The translations under genes and the position numbers were made by a program. Positions 1-7,650 of a stretch of 12,890 nucleotides of DNA are shown in pieces (positions within the stretch are counted from its first letter, which is position 1; every line of letters starts with the position of its first letter). The stretch is taken from assembly GCA_037381085.1 (NCBI GenBank), contig JARRRD010000055.1, forward strand, positions 1 through 12,890, in the 5' to 3' direction. The notes beneath the pieces were generated by a model. The model made no database searches. It saw nothing but the letters and a program-made list of their open reading frames with translations, and was not told where the DNA came from. Source of the DNA: JARRRD01 sp037381085 (GTDB lineage Bacteria > Nitrospirota > Thermodesulfovibrionia > Thermodesulfovibrionales > UBA6898).

Positions 1-29
1 AAAAAAATCAAAACAGGAGGAATAGAGAC

Positions 30-1994
30 ATGGCATTACCTAACAAGCCATTAGGCGAATTACCGGCAACGTTAGATCCGGAGATAGTCGAGCTGGAAAC
101 GGATATCCTGGTTGTCGGCGGCGGCATGGCGGCATGCGGGACAGCTTACGAGATAAAGAAATGGGCCCCGGAAGGCACAAAGATACTTCTCTGTGACAAA
201 GCGGCCATGGAAAGAAGCGGCGCGGTTGCTCAGGGACTTTCCGCCATCAACACCTACCTCGGCGAAAACACCCCGGACGACTATGTGAGGATGATCAGAA
301 ACGACCTTATGGGGATCGTCAGGGAAGACCTCATCTTCGACGTGGGCCGTCACGTTGACAGGTCGGTATACCTCTTCGAGGAGTGGGGACTCCCCATCTG
401 GAAGACCCTCGAAGACGGCAAGACCGTTGACGGGGCACAGGGCGCTCCGATCCTCAAGATCGGTACAAAGCCGGTCCGTTCAGGCCGGTGGCAGATCATG
501 ATCAACGGTGAATCCTATAAGAGGATCGTCGCCGAGGCTGCCAAGGCAGCCCTTGGTTCGGACAACATCATCGAAAGACTCTTCATCGTGAAGCTTCTCC
601 TCGACGCCAATGAGTCCAACAGGATCGCGGGCGCGGTCGGTTTCAGCGTAAGGGAGAACAAGGTATATGTTATAAAGACCAATGCCATGATGGTGGCATG
701 CGGCGGAGCGGTCAATATCTACAGGCCGAGGTCTACCGGTGAAGGCATGGGCAGGTGCTGGTATCCTGTCTGGAACGCCGGTTCCACCTATACCATGTGC
801 CAGGAAGTCGGAGCGGAGATGACCATGATGGAAAACAGGTTCGTCCCTGCAAGGTTCAAAGACGGTTACGGTCCTGTCGGCGCATGGTTCCTCCTCTTCA
901 AGGCGAAGGCGACCAACACTCTCGGCGAAAACTACATGGCAACAAACGCCGAGATGCTCAAACAGTATCCGCCTTATGGTTTGGCCAAAGTTCCTGCATC
1001 CTGCCTCAGAAACCACCTCATGCTGAAAGAGATGAGGGAAGGAAGAGGCCCGATCTTCATGGATACACCTACCGCGCTTGCTAATCTCTCCGCCAACATG
1101 ACCCCGAAGGAAGTGAAGCACCTCCTCGCCGAGGCATGGGAAGACTTCCTTGACATGACCTGCGGTCAGGCCGGTCTCTGGGCAGGTACAAACACCGAGC
1201 CCGAGAAGGTTGGCTCCGAGATTATGCCTACGGAACCCTATCTCCTCGGCTCGCATTCCGGCTGCTGCGGTATATGGGTTGCAGGCCCGAACGAAGACTG
1301 GGTGCCCGATTCTTACAAGATCCCTTACAAGGGCAAGAACTACAAGGGCATGACCACCGTCAACGGCCTGTTCACCGCAGGCGACGGCACCGGCGCTTCG
1401 GGTCACAAGTTCTCCTCCGGTTCGCACGCCGAGGGCAGAATGGTGGCAAAATCGATGGTCCGGTTCGTAGGTGACAACAAGGACTTCAAACCGGCCCTTA
1501 AAGAGTCTGCGAAAGATCTTGCCGACACGGTTTACAAGCCGGTAAAGACTTTTAATGAGCACTACCAGAAGTCCACGTCCGCCGATGTCAACCCCAACTA
1601 CATCAAACCGGCCGGCTTCCAGAGAAGACTCATGAAGATCACGGACGAATACGGTGCAGGCATTGCAACGTCGTACGTCACCAGCAAGGCGATGCTCGAT
1701 AGGGCCTTCCAACTCCTCGGCATGCTCCGGGAAGACTCCGAGAAGATGGCTGCGGGTGACCTCCACGAACTGCTCAGGGTCTGGGAGAACTACCACAGAC
1801 TCGGCACCATAGAGTCTCACCTCAGGCATATCCTCTTCAGGGAGGAGTCCAGGTATCCGGGCTTCTACTACAGGTCTGACTTCGACCTCGTAGATGAGGC
1901 GAACTGGAAGTGCTTCGTGAACTCGAAGTTCGATCCGGAGAAGAAGGAATGGTCGGTATTTAAGAAAGACTATATCCAGATCATACCGGATTAG
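30..1994 (+). CDS. aprA: Adenylylsulfate (APS) reductase, alpha subunit
   Basis: This is the FAD-containing catalytic subunit of dissimilatory APS reductase. In the cytoplasm, with the ferredoxin-like AprB, it reduces APS to sulfite and AMP. The 654-residue length is normal for the family. Visible features are the N-terminal dinucleotide-binding motif VVGGGMAACG (residues 28-37), the NTYLGEN loop (74-80, whose Asn74 matches the active-site Asn of the Archaeoglobus enzyme), Arg275 in RFKDGYGPVGAW, His409 in GSHSGCCG, and the FAD-binding FTAGDGTGASGHKFSSGSHA stretch (448-467). The C-terminal part (about 500-654) is the fumarate-reductase-like helical domain. The ATG is preceded by GGAGG at 16-20, nine bases away. 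aprB is expected directly upstream but lies outside the window. The neighbouring qmoABC genes encode its electron donor. The identification is secure; the direction of catalysis in vivo (reductive or oxidative) cannot be read from the sequence. Confidence 0.98.
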   Translation: MALPNKPLGELPATLDPEIVELETDILVVGGGMAACGTAYEIKKWAPEGTKILLCDKAAMERSGAVAQGLSAINTYLGENTPDDYVRMIRNDLMGIVREDLIFDVGRHVDRSVYLFEEWGLPIWKTLEDGKTVDGAQGAPILKIGTKPVRSGRWQIMINGESYKRIVAEAAKAALGSDNIIERLFIVKLLLDANESNRIAGAVGFSVRENKVYVIKTNAMMVACGGAVNIYRPRSTGEGMGRCWYPVWNAGSTYTMCQEVGAEMTMMENRFVPARFKDGYGPVGAWFLLFKAKATNTLGENYMATNAEMLKQYPPYGLAKVPASCLRNHLMLKEMREGRGPIFMDTPTALANLSANMTPKEVKHLLAEAWEDFLDMTCGQAGLWAGTNTEPEKVGSEIMPTEPYLLGSHSGCCGIWVAGPNEDWVPDSYKIPYKGKNYKGMTTVNGLFTAGDGTGASGHKFSSGSHAEGRMVAKSMVRFVGDNKDFKPALKESAKDLADTVYKPVKTFNEHYQKSTSADVNPNYIKPAGFQRRLMKITDEYGAGIATSYVTSKAMLDRAFQLLGMLREDSEKMAAGDLHELLRVWENYHRLGTIESHLRHILFREESRYPGFYYRSDFDLVDEANWKCFVNSKFDPEKKEWSVFKKDYIQIIPD

Positions 1995-2016
1995 TCCGAA
2001 TATCCGAGTTGTCGTG

Positions 2017-2049
2017 TTGTGCCCAGGGCCTTCAGTGCCCTGGGCACAA
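2017..2049 (+). terminator. Perfect 13-bp hairpin between aprA and qmoA
   Basis: TTGTGCCCAGGGC (2017-2029) is perfectly complementary to GCCCTGGGCACAA (2037-2049), with a 7-base loop. It begins 22 bases after the aprA stop codon. No T-tract follows (AATGCGG...), so it is not a standard intrinsic terminator. It may protect the 3' end of aprBA mRNA from exonucleases, mark a processing site, or attenuate read-through into qmoABC. The structure is seen directly; the role is inferred. Confidence 0.6.
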
Positions 2050-2072
2050 TGCGGAAACGATTAAGGATGACA

Positions 2073-2119
2073 ACGGGATTACCCCATTTGTAATCATAAT
2101 GTTATAATGGGTTGCCCGT
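2073..2119 (+). promoter_or_regulatory. Probable qmoABC promoter with extended -10 inside an inverted repeat
   Basis: TGTTATAAT at 2100-2108 is a perfect extended -10 element with consensus TATAAT at 2103-2108. A weak -35 (TTACCC, 2079-2084) lies 18 bases upstream. Transcription would start near 2115, leaving a leader of about 59 bases before the qmoA ATG at 2174. The element lies within nested inverted arms: CCCATT (2083-2088) with AATGGG (2106-2111), and ACGGG (2073-2077) with CCCGT (2115-2119). Most of this lies upstream of the predicted start site, so it would act at the DNA level as an operator. The binding protein is unknown. Confidence 0.6.
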
Positions 2120-2173
2120 AACAAGAGATTTGACGCAGTCGCTTTGTTAACCCGTGTAAAGATGGAGGAAAAT

Positions 2174-3436
2174 ATGGCGGATGAAAAAACCGGCACCCCA
2201 GTATCAGGAACCATTCTGGTTGTGGGGGGAGGAATGAGCGGCATTACCACAGCCCTTGAAGCGGCCGAGGTGGGGTACGAAGTTTTCATCGTGGAAAAGA
2301 ACCCCTATCTGGGCGGAAGAGTGGCCCAGCTTAACAAGTATTTCCCTAAAATATGCCCGCCTACATGCGGCCTGGAAATAAACTTCCAGAGGATAAAGAA
2401 GAACAGGAACATCAAATGGTTCACCCTTACGGAAGTGGAGAAGATATCGGGAGGCCCCGGAAATTATGACGTTACCCTCAAGAGCAGCCCGCGTTATGTC
2501 AATTCGAACTGTACCTGCTGCGGCAAGTGCGCCGAGGTCTGTGAAGTGGAGATACCCAACGACTTCAATTTCGGGATGGACAAAAGAAAAGCCGCCTATC
2601 TTCCTCACGAAATGGCCTTCCCCCAGAGATACGTGATCGCCCCTTCCATCATAGGGACGGATGCCGCCCGGAAATGCAAGGATGCATGTGCGTACGATGC
2701 CATCGATCTTGACGACAAGGTGAAGACCTTCGATATCAAGGCGGCATCAATCGTCTGGGCAACCGGGTGGAACCCCTATGACGCTGCAAAGATGGAGAAC
2801 CTCTCGTTCGGCAAGGTCCGTAATGTAATTACAAACATGATGATGGAACGACTTGCCGCAACGAACGGCCCCACCCAGGGGAAGATCGTGAGGCCCTCGG
2901 ACGGCAAGGAGGTCAACAATATAGCCTTTGTCCAGTGTGCCGGATCGAGGGATGAAAACCACCTGCCCTTCTGTTCATACATATGTTGCTTGGCCTCTCT
3001 GAAGCAGACGACCTACATAAGGGAGGCGAACCCGGAATCGAAGTCGACTATTTATTACATAGATCTGAGGACGCCGGGCAGATACGAGAAATTCTACAAT
3101 AAGGTGAAGGCGGACGAGAACGTTTCCTTTGTGAAGGGCAAGGTGGCAAAGATTGATGAGGACCCCGCGACCGGGGATGTCATCCTGACCGTCGAAGATA
3201 CACTCTCGGGCAAGAAGATAGAGGGACGTCACGAGATGGTTGTCCTTGCCACGGGAATGGAGCCTTCTACCGCTGAGGTAAAGGTTCCGGGAAATGCTAA
3301 ATATGACGAGAACAACTTTGTGATTTCCGGCGAGATACTGTCCACCGGCTGCGTAAAGAAACCGACGGATGTCATTTCATCGGGGCAGACGGCTACCGGG
3401 ACCGCTCTCAAGGCGATTCAAATGGTGAGGAGGTAA
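2174..3436 (+). CDS. qmoA: Quinone-interacting membrane-bound oxidoreductase complex, subunit A
   Basis: This soluble flavoprotein of the Qmo complex resembles the heterodisulfide reductase subunit HdrA and helps pass electrons from menaquinol to APS reductase. From this start it is 420 residues long. It shows the FAD motif VVGGGMSG (16-23), EKNPYLGGRVAQL (41-53), a CPPTC pair (Cys61, Cys65), a classical [4Fe-4S] motif at Cys113, 116, 119 and 123, and the HdrA-type set Cys255 with Cys267, 271 and 272. The C-terminal VVLATGMEPS (356-365) is typical of pyridine nucleotide-disulfide reductase folds. I chose the ATG at 2174 because GGAGG (2164-2168) precedes it by five bases; an upstream in-frame TTG (2144) and ATG (2162) lack such a site. 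It heads the qmoABC unit; its stop codon lies just downstream of the GAGGAGG used by qmoB. The HdrA-like cysteine content is discussed in the findings. Confidence 0.96.
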   Translation: MADEKTGTPVSGTILVVGGGMSGITTALEAAEVGYEVFIVEKNPYLGGRVAQLNKYFPKICPPTCGLEINFQRIKKNRNIKWFTLTEVEKISGGPGNYDVTLKSSPRYVNSNCTCCGKCAEVCEVEIPNDFNFGMDKRKAAYLPHEMAFPQRYVIAPSIIGTDAARKCKDACAYDAIDLDDKVKTFDIKAASIVWATGWNPYDAAKMENLSFGKVRNVITNMMMERLAATNGPTQGKIVRPSDGKEVNNIAFVQCAGSRDENHLPFCSYICCLASLKQTTYIREANPESKSTIYYIDLRTPGRYEKFYNKVKADENVSFVKGKVAKIDEDPATGDVILTVEDTLSGKKIEGRHEMVVLATGMEPSTAEVKVPGNAKYDENNFVISGEILSTGCVKKPTDVISSGQTATGTALKAIQMVRR

Positions 3437-3443
3437 TTCATAG

Positions 3444-5846
3444 ATGGAGAAAAAACTCGGAGTGTACATATGCGGCGGCTGCTCGATAGGCGAGTGCCTG
3501 AACCTCGAACAGCTCTCTGCCGTGGCTACGAAGGAATACAAGGCGCCGGTATGCAAGAACCATCCTGCAATGTGCGGCGAAGAAGGCGTCGGGATCATAA
3601 AGAATGATATTGAAGCGGAAGGAGTCAATACGATTGTAATTGCAGCCTGCTCAAACAGGGTCAAATATGACGTTTTCGACTTTGGAGAGTCCAACATCCT
3701 TGAGAGGGTAAACATCAGGGAGCAGGTCGTATGGAGCCACGACTGGACAAAGCAGGTACAGGTAAAGACCAAGGACGCCGAAGGCAAGGAAGTCGTAACA
3801 GAAGAGACGCAGCCCAACGACGATACCCAGATGCTCGCGGAGGATTATCTGAGGATGGGGATTGTTAAGGCCCAGAAGATGAATCAGGTCGATCCCTATC
3901 TCCTTGAGAATGTTGAAAAGAGGATCCTCGTTATAGGGGGCGGGATTACCGGTCTCACCGCGGCAACGGAGGCCGCCAACGCCGGATACGACGTTACCAT
4001 CCTCGAAAGGGAAGGACAACTGGGCGGTGTTGCCGCCAGGCAGCGCAAACAGATACCGACGAAGGCCCCTTATGCCGAACTGGAGCCGACCAATATACAG
4101 GAAAAGATAAAAGAGGTCTCGAATCACCCGAAAATAACAGTAAAGACGGCCCACGAGATTGCGAGGATCAGCGGTGCTCCGGGACAGTTTGCCGTCTCCT
4201 TCAAACAGACAGGCACGAAATCCAACTGGGACGTACCGCCCAAGAAGAAGACCGAGGAAGAGTTGAAGGCTGAGGCGGAGGCGGCCAAGGCCGCCGGCGA
4301 AAAACAGGGTGAAGAGCAGCCGGCCGGTGAACAGCCTGCCGCAGAGCCGCAGGAACTCCCCGCGGATATGGTCAAATGCGAGGACATCCTCAGTTCCGAC
4401 CCGGACGCCGAGGTGTTCGGCGCCGTGGTAGTGGCCGCGGGAGGAAGACCTGCCGACCCTTCCGGATTCGAGCATCTGGGATTCGGCAAGTTCGCAAACG
4501 TGGTTACAAACACCATGATGGAAGAGACCGCGGTGAAGGGCAAGATAGTCCGCCCTTCCGACGGGAAAGAGGCAAAAATCGTTGCCTTCATACAAAGTCC
4601 GGGCCTCAACGGGGACGACAGCGATTTCCCTTACTGTTCCTCTGTCACGAGCATGATCTCTCTCAAGCAGGCCAAGTATGTAAGGGAGGATTATGAAGAC
4701 GGAAAGGCCTTCATCTTCTTCAAGCACATGAGGACCCCGGGGGTACACGAAAATTTCTACAAGACTGCACAGAACGACCCCGGCATATTCCTGACGCGGG
4801 GAGAGGTTAAGTCGGTAACCGAAAACGCAGACAAGAGCCTCACCGTCGAAGTGGACGATACGATGCTGGGCGAAAAGATCGCAGTAAATGCCGACATGGT
4901 GGTGCTTGCGACGGGTATGGTCCCTGAGACCCAGTTTGAGCCGGTAATAAACCTGGCCTACAGGCAGGGCCCCGCATTCAGAGACCTTGAACTCTTTGAC
5001 GGCTACGCTGACTCGAACTACATATGCTTCCCTTACGAAACGCGGAGGACTGGAGTTTATACCGCCGGTAATGTGAGGCGTACGATGTCAAACGGCGAGT
5101 GTATCGAAGACGCCACGGGAGCCGCGCTGAAGGCTATCCAGTGTCTCGAATCCGTAAACAGGGGTATGTCAGTACATCCGAGATCGGGCGACATGTCCTT
5201 CCCCGAATTCTTCTTCCAGCGGTGCACGCAGTGCAAACGTTGCACTGAAGAGTGTCCATTCGGAGCGCTTGACGACGACGAAAAGGGCACTCCGAAGCCC
5301 AACCCGACGAGGTGCAGGAGATGCGGAACATGCATGGGTGCCTGTCCGGAGAGGATCATTTCCTTCAAGAATTACCATATAGACATGATCGGCTCCATGG
5401 TGAAGGCGATCAACGTTCCCGACGAAGACGAGGAGAAATACAGGGTCGTGGCGTTTGTATGCGAAAACGACGCCTATCCGGCGCTCGACATGGCCGGTCT
5501 CCACAAGCTCAGGTATTCGGCGGATATCAGATTTATCCCGGTCAGGTGTCTCGGCTCGGTCAACACGATATGGATAGCCGACGCGATGTCGAAGGGCAAC
5601 GACGGGGTACTTCTTATCGGATGCAAATACGGCGACGATTACCAGTGCCACTTCGTAAAGGGCAGCGAGCTCTGCAATAAGAGGATGGACAACGTCGCCG
5701 AGACGCTGGGCAAGCTGAGGCTTGAACCTGAGAGGGTACAGCAGATCCAGTTCTCGATAGACGAGTACGACAAGATCCCTGAACTTATCAACAAGTTCAT
5801 GGAAACGATAGAGGGCGTAGGATTTAACCCGATGAAGGGCTTCTAG
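3444..5846 (+). CDS. qmoB: Quinone-interacting membrane-bound oxidoreductase complex, subunit B
   Basis: This is the second HdrA-like flavoprotein of Qmo, 800 residues long, fused to an MvhD-like domain. In order it has an N-terminal region with CGGCSIGECLN (10-20), the FAD motif ILVIGGGITG (161-170), a charged Lys/Glu/Ala/Pro-rich linker (about 265-308), the second half of the flavin domain ending in VVLATGMVPE (486-495), two ferredoxin-type [4Fe-4S] motifs (Cys594/597/600/604 and Cys624/627/630/634), and a C-terminal domain (about 666-790) resembling the delta subunit of F420-non-reducing hydrogenase, with Cys673, 702, 727, 735 and 744. It is thought to act with QmoA in delivering electrons to AprAB in the cytoplasm. 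It starts seven bases after the qmoA stop, with GAGGAGG at 3427-3433, and its own stop overlaps the qmoC Shine-Dalgarno. Translation of the three genes is therefore probably coupled. Confidence 0.96.
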   Translation: MEKKLGVYICGGCSIGECLNLEQLSAVATKEYKAPVCKNHPAMCGEEGVGIIKNDIEAEGVNTIVIAACSNRVKYDVFDFGESNILERVNIREQVVWSHDWTKQVQVKTKDAEGKEVVTEETQPNDDTQMLAEDYLRMGIVKAQKMNQVDPYLLENVEKRILVIGGGITGLTAATEAANAGYDVTILEREGQLGGVAARQRKQIPTKAPYAELEPTNIQEKIKEVSNHPKITVKTAHEIARISGAPGQFAVSFKQTGTKSNWDVPPKKKTEEELKAEAEAAKAAGEKQGEEQPAGEQPAAEPQELPADMVKCEDILSSDPDAEVFGAVVVAAGGRPADPSGFEHLGFGKFANVVTNTMMEETAVKGKIVRPSDGKEAKIVAFIQSPGLNGDDSDFPYCSSVTSMISLKQAKYVREDYEDGKAFIFFKHMRTPGVHENFYKTAQNDPGIFLTRGEVKSVTENADKSLTVEVDDTMLGEKIAVNADMVVLATGMVPETQFEPVINLAYRQGPAFRDLELFDGYADSNYICFPYETRRTGVYTAGNVRRTMSNGECIEDATGAALKAIQCLESVNRGMSVHPRSGDMSFPEFFFQRCTQCKRCTEECPFGALDDDEKGTPKPNPTRCRRCGTCMGACPERIISFKNYHIDMIGSMVKAINVPDEDEEKYRVVAFVCENDAYPALDMAGLHKLRYSADIRFIPVRCLGSVNTIWIADAMSKGNDGVLLIGCKYGDDYQCHFVKGSELCNKRMDNVAETLGKLRLEPERVQQIQFSIDEYDKIPELINKFMETIEGVGFNPMKGF

Positions 5847-5857
5847 GAGGTTAAGGA

Positions 5858-7036
5858 ATGGCAGAGGGAAAAGTTATTCAGCCAGATTTGAAGTTTGTGA
5901 AGAAGATTATGAACTCGGGGGGCGAGTCCCTGAAGAAGTGCTACCAGTGCGCAACGTGCTCCGTTGTCTGTAACGTTACACCCGACGACAGGCCGTTTCC
6001 GAGGAAGGAGATGATCCACGCTCAGTGGGGCCTGAAAGACAAGCTGTTCGGCAATCCCGACATATGGCTCTGCCATCAGTGTAGCGATTGCACGGCCTAT
6101 TGCCCGAGAGGCGCAAAGCCGGGGGAAGTTCTTGGCGCAGTCAGGAAACTGAGCATCGAGCATTACGCAATGTCGGGTTTTCTGGGTCGGGCGTTGGGCG
6201 ATAAGAAATTCCTTCTTTTTCTTCTGGCGATCCCGGTCTTTATATTAGGTATACTGGTTCCTGTTGTCGGACACCAGATTCCGGCCCAGTACTTCGGAGA
6301 ACATTTGCGTTTGCCTCACTATTTATGGAAAATAATGGCTTCCAATAAGCCCATCGTGTATGCGGATAATTTTATGCCTGTGCCGTTTATCGATACGATC
6401 TTCGGCGCTGCTGCCGCATTCGCCTTTCTGGGCTTCATCGTGGGCGTACTGAGGTACTGGAAAGATCTTGCCGCCAGCGGCGCTGAGGCCAGGATGCCTC
6501 TCGGCAGGGCGATAGTCGCAATGGTTACGGAATTCCTGGCCCATAAGAAATTCAAGAAATGCGAGGTTACCGTAGACCGTTCGAGGTCACACCTCTTTGT
6601 ATTTTACGGGTTCCTGGGCCTGGCCATAACGACCACATGGGCAATCTTCTATCTCTACGGTCTTCAGCGCGAGTCTCCCTATCCCCTTTATGACCCGATG
6701 AAGATACTCGGGAACCTCAGCGGTATCGCACTTCTGCTCGGTATATCATGGGTCATCTCCAACAGGAACAGGAATGAGAAGAAGGCCGGTAAAGGCAGCT
6801 ATTACGACTGGCTGTTCATATACCTTATCCTGACCATAGTCGTGACGGGGCTGCTGTCGGAGATCCTCAGGCTTTTGAATATAGCTGTCATTGCGTACCC
6901 TGTCTATTTCATTCACCTGGTGGCCATCTTCTTCCTCTTTGCTTATGCGCCGTTTTCAAAGATGGCACACATGGTCTACAGGGCGACCGCGCTGGTGTAT
7001 GCGAAGCAGACCGGCAGGGACGTGGAGAAGGCTTAA
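5858..7036 (+). CDS. qmoC: Quinone-interacting membrane-bound oxidoreductase complex, subunit C
   Basis: This is the membrane subunit of Qmo, a fusion of an HdrC-like iron-sulfur domain and an HdrE-like cytochrome b domain, 392 residues long. The N-terminal soluble part holds two [4Fe-4S] motifs, Cys28/31/34/38 and Cys72/75/78/82. About six hydrophobic segments follow, near 117-138, 176-198, 244-268, 281-300, 316-338 and 345-365. Candidate haem ligands include His245 and His353; His154, His229 and His371 are also present. In the family this subunit binds two b haems, oxidises menaquinol and passes electrons to QmoAB. Having full-length QmoC, rather than the soluble HdrBC-type replacement found in Gram-positive sulfate reducers, argues against a Firmicutes host. 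The start follows GGAGG at 5846-5850, which overlaps the qmoB stop codon, so coupling to qmoB is likely. Confidence 0.96.
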   Translation: MAEGKVIQPDLKFVKKIMNSGGESLKKCYQCATCSVVCNVTPDDRPFPRKEMIHAQWGLKDKLFGNPDIWLCHQCSDCTAYCPRGAKPGEVLGAVRKLSIEHYAMSGFLGRALGDKKFLLFLLAIPVFILGILVPVVGHQIPAQYFGEHLRLPHYLWKIMASNKPIVYADNFMPVPFIDTIFGAAAAFAFLGFIVGVLRYWKDLAASGAEARMPLGRAIVAMVTEFLAHKKFKKCEVTVDRSRSHLFVFYGFLGLAITTTWAIFYLYGLQRESPYPLYDPMKILGNLSGIALLLGISWVISNRNRNEKKAGKGSYYDWLFIYLILTIVVTGLLSEILRLLNIAVIAYPVYFIHLVAIFFLFAYAPFSKMAHMVYRATALVYAKQTGRDVEKA

Positions 7037-7073
7037 GGCCTTGAGACAAATATTCGGACGGGGGTGAACAGTT

Positions 7074-7517
7074 ATGGCGACAGTCAGCGAAATTCTCGGT
7101 TCCGGAAGGCGGGACGTAATATCGATCGGCAAGGATAAGACTGTTGCCGATGCCGTAAGCCTCATGGTGGAAGATGAGATCGGCGCGCTTGTGGTCGTTG
7201 ACGGGGAACAGCCGGTCGGATTGTTTACCGAGAGAGACGTTCTGAAGTGCTGGGCGAGAAAGGGCGAACGTCATTTCCGGGATATAAATATCGGGGAAGT
7301 GATGACCACGAACCTGATCATTGCCGAGACTGGTGACGACCTGTGCTATGTGACTACCATCATGATCAAGAACAGGATTAGGCATCTGCCGGTACTCGAA
7401 AAAAACAGGCTGGTGGCGATGCTGTCGATCAGAGACGTTGTGAAGGCGCAGGTTACGGATCTCAGGGCGGAGAACCACTACCTGAAGGACTATATTTCCG
7501 ATAAGTATCCCGGTTAA
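7074..7517 (+). CDS. Tandem CBS-domain protein, candidate adenylate sensor
   Basis: This 147-residue soluble protein consists almost entirely of two CBS repeats, about residues 1-62 and 74-132. Paired CBS repeats form a Bateman module that commonly binds AMP, ADP, ATP or related adenosyl ligands. Both repeats keep the S/T-x-x-D ribose-binding signature: GLFTERDVL (49-57, Thr52 and Asp55) and MLSIRDVVK (116-124, Ser118 and Asp121). No attached enzyme, DNA-binding or membrane domain is visible, so it would have to act through a partner. A GGGGGTGA ribosome site (7060-7067) precedes the ATG. It starts 37 bases after the qmoC stop with no terminator between them, so it is probably co-transcribed with qmoABC. 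That position suggests sensing of AMP, ATP or APS in sulfate reduction, but this is inference. Generic stand-alone CBS proteins are common and many have no known role. Confidence 0.88.
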   Translation: MATVSEILGSGRRDVISIGKDKTVADAVSLMVEDEIGALVVVDGEQPVGLFTERDVLKCWARKGERHFRDINIGEVMTTNLIIAETGDDLCYVTTIMIKNRIRHLPVLEKNRLVAMLSIRDVVKAQVTDLRAENHYLKDYISDKYPG

Positions 7518-7560
7518 GCGGCATTACAGTATTCTCAGCAAAATTATAGAGACGGTAATA

Positions 7561-7570
7561 AAGGAGGTGA
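7561..7570 (+). promoter_or_regulatory. Orphan strong Shine-Dalgarno sequence upstream of hppA
   Basis: AAGGAGGTGA is a full-length match to the usual 16S rRNA anti-Shine-Dalgarno sequence. No ATG, GTG or TTG lies at usable spacing after it; the nearest following TTG (7601) opens only an eight-codon frame. The real hppA ribosome site (AAAAAGGAGG, 7635-7644) is about 75 bases further on. It may be a ribosome standby site, the remnant of a lost small gene, or chance. The rest of the 133-base gap shows no convincing terminator or promoter. Confidence 0.35.
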
Positions 7571-7650
7571 CAGCCCGGGTTTCTAGTCTTCGCGTGCATT
7601 TTGTACATAGTGACTTTGGTCTTTTAAATCAGTGAAAAAGGAGGATACAG

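Noticed and set aside
480..1829. A 449-codon open frame on the minus strand opposite aprA
   Set aside because: It lies wholly within aprA, has no recognisable domain, and its composition is that expected of the antisense of a GC-rich codon pattern. No ribosome site supports it.
2088..2107. A Rex-like operator, TTGTAA-N8-TTATAA
   Set aside because: Rex sites are 18-base TTGTGAA-N4-TTCACAA. This one is 20 bases, imperfect and lacks the central arms; the overlap with a promoter is explained by AT-richness.
2144..2173. An upstream TTG start for qmoA adding ten residues
   Set aside because: No Shine-Dalgarno precedes the TTG, while GGAGG sits five bases before the ATG at 2174, which gives a normal QmoA N-terminus.
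3651..4748. A 365-codon minus-strand open frame opposite qmoB
   Set aside because: It is entirely inside qmoB, and its translation resembles no known protein family. It is a shadow frame.
7601..7629. A hppA promoter, TTGTAC-N17-TTAAAT
   Set aside because: Spacing is ideal, but the match to both boxes is poor (3 of 6 and 4 of 6) and the start site would fall at the ribosome site of hppA.
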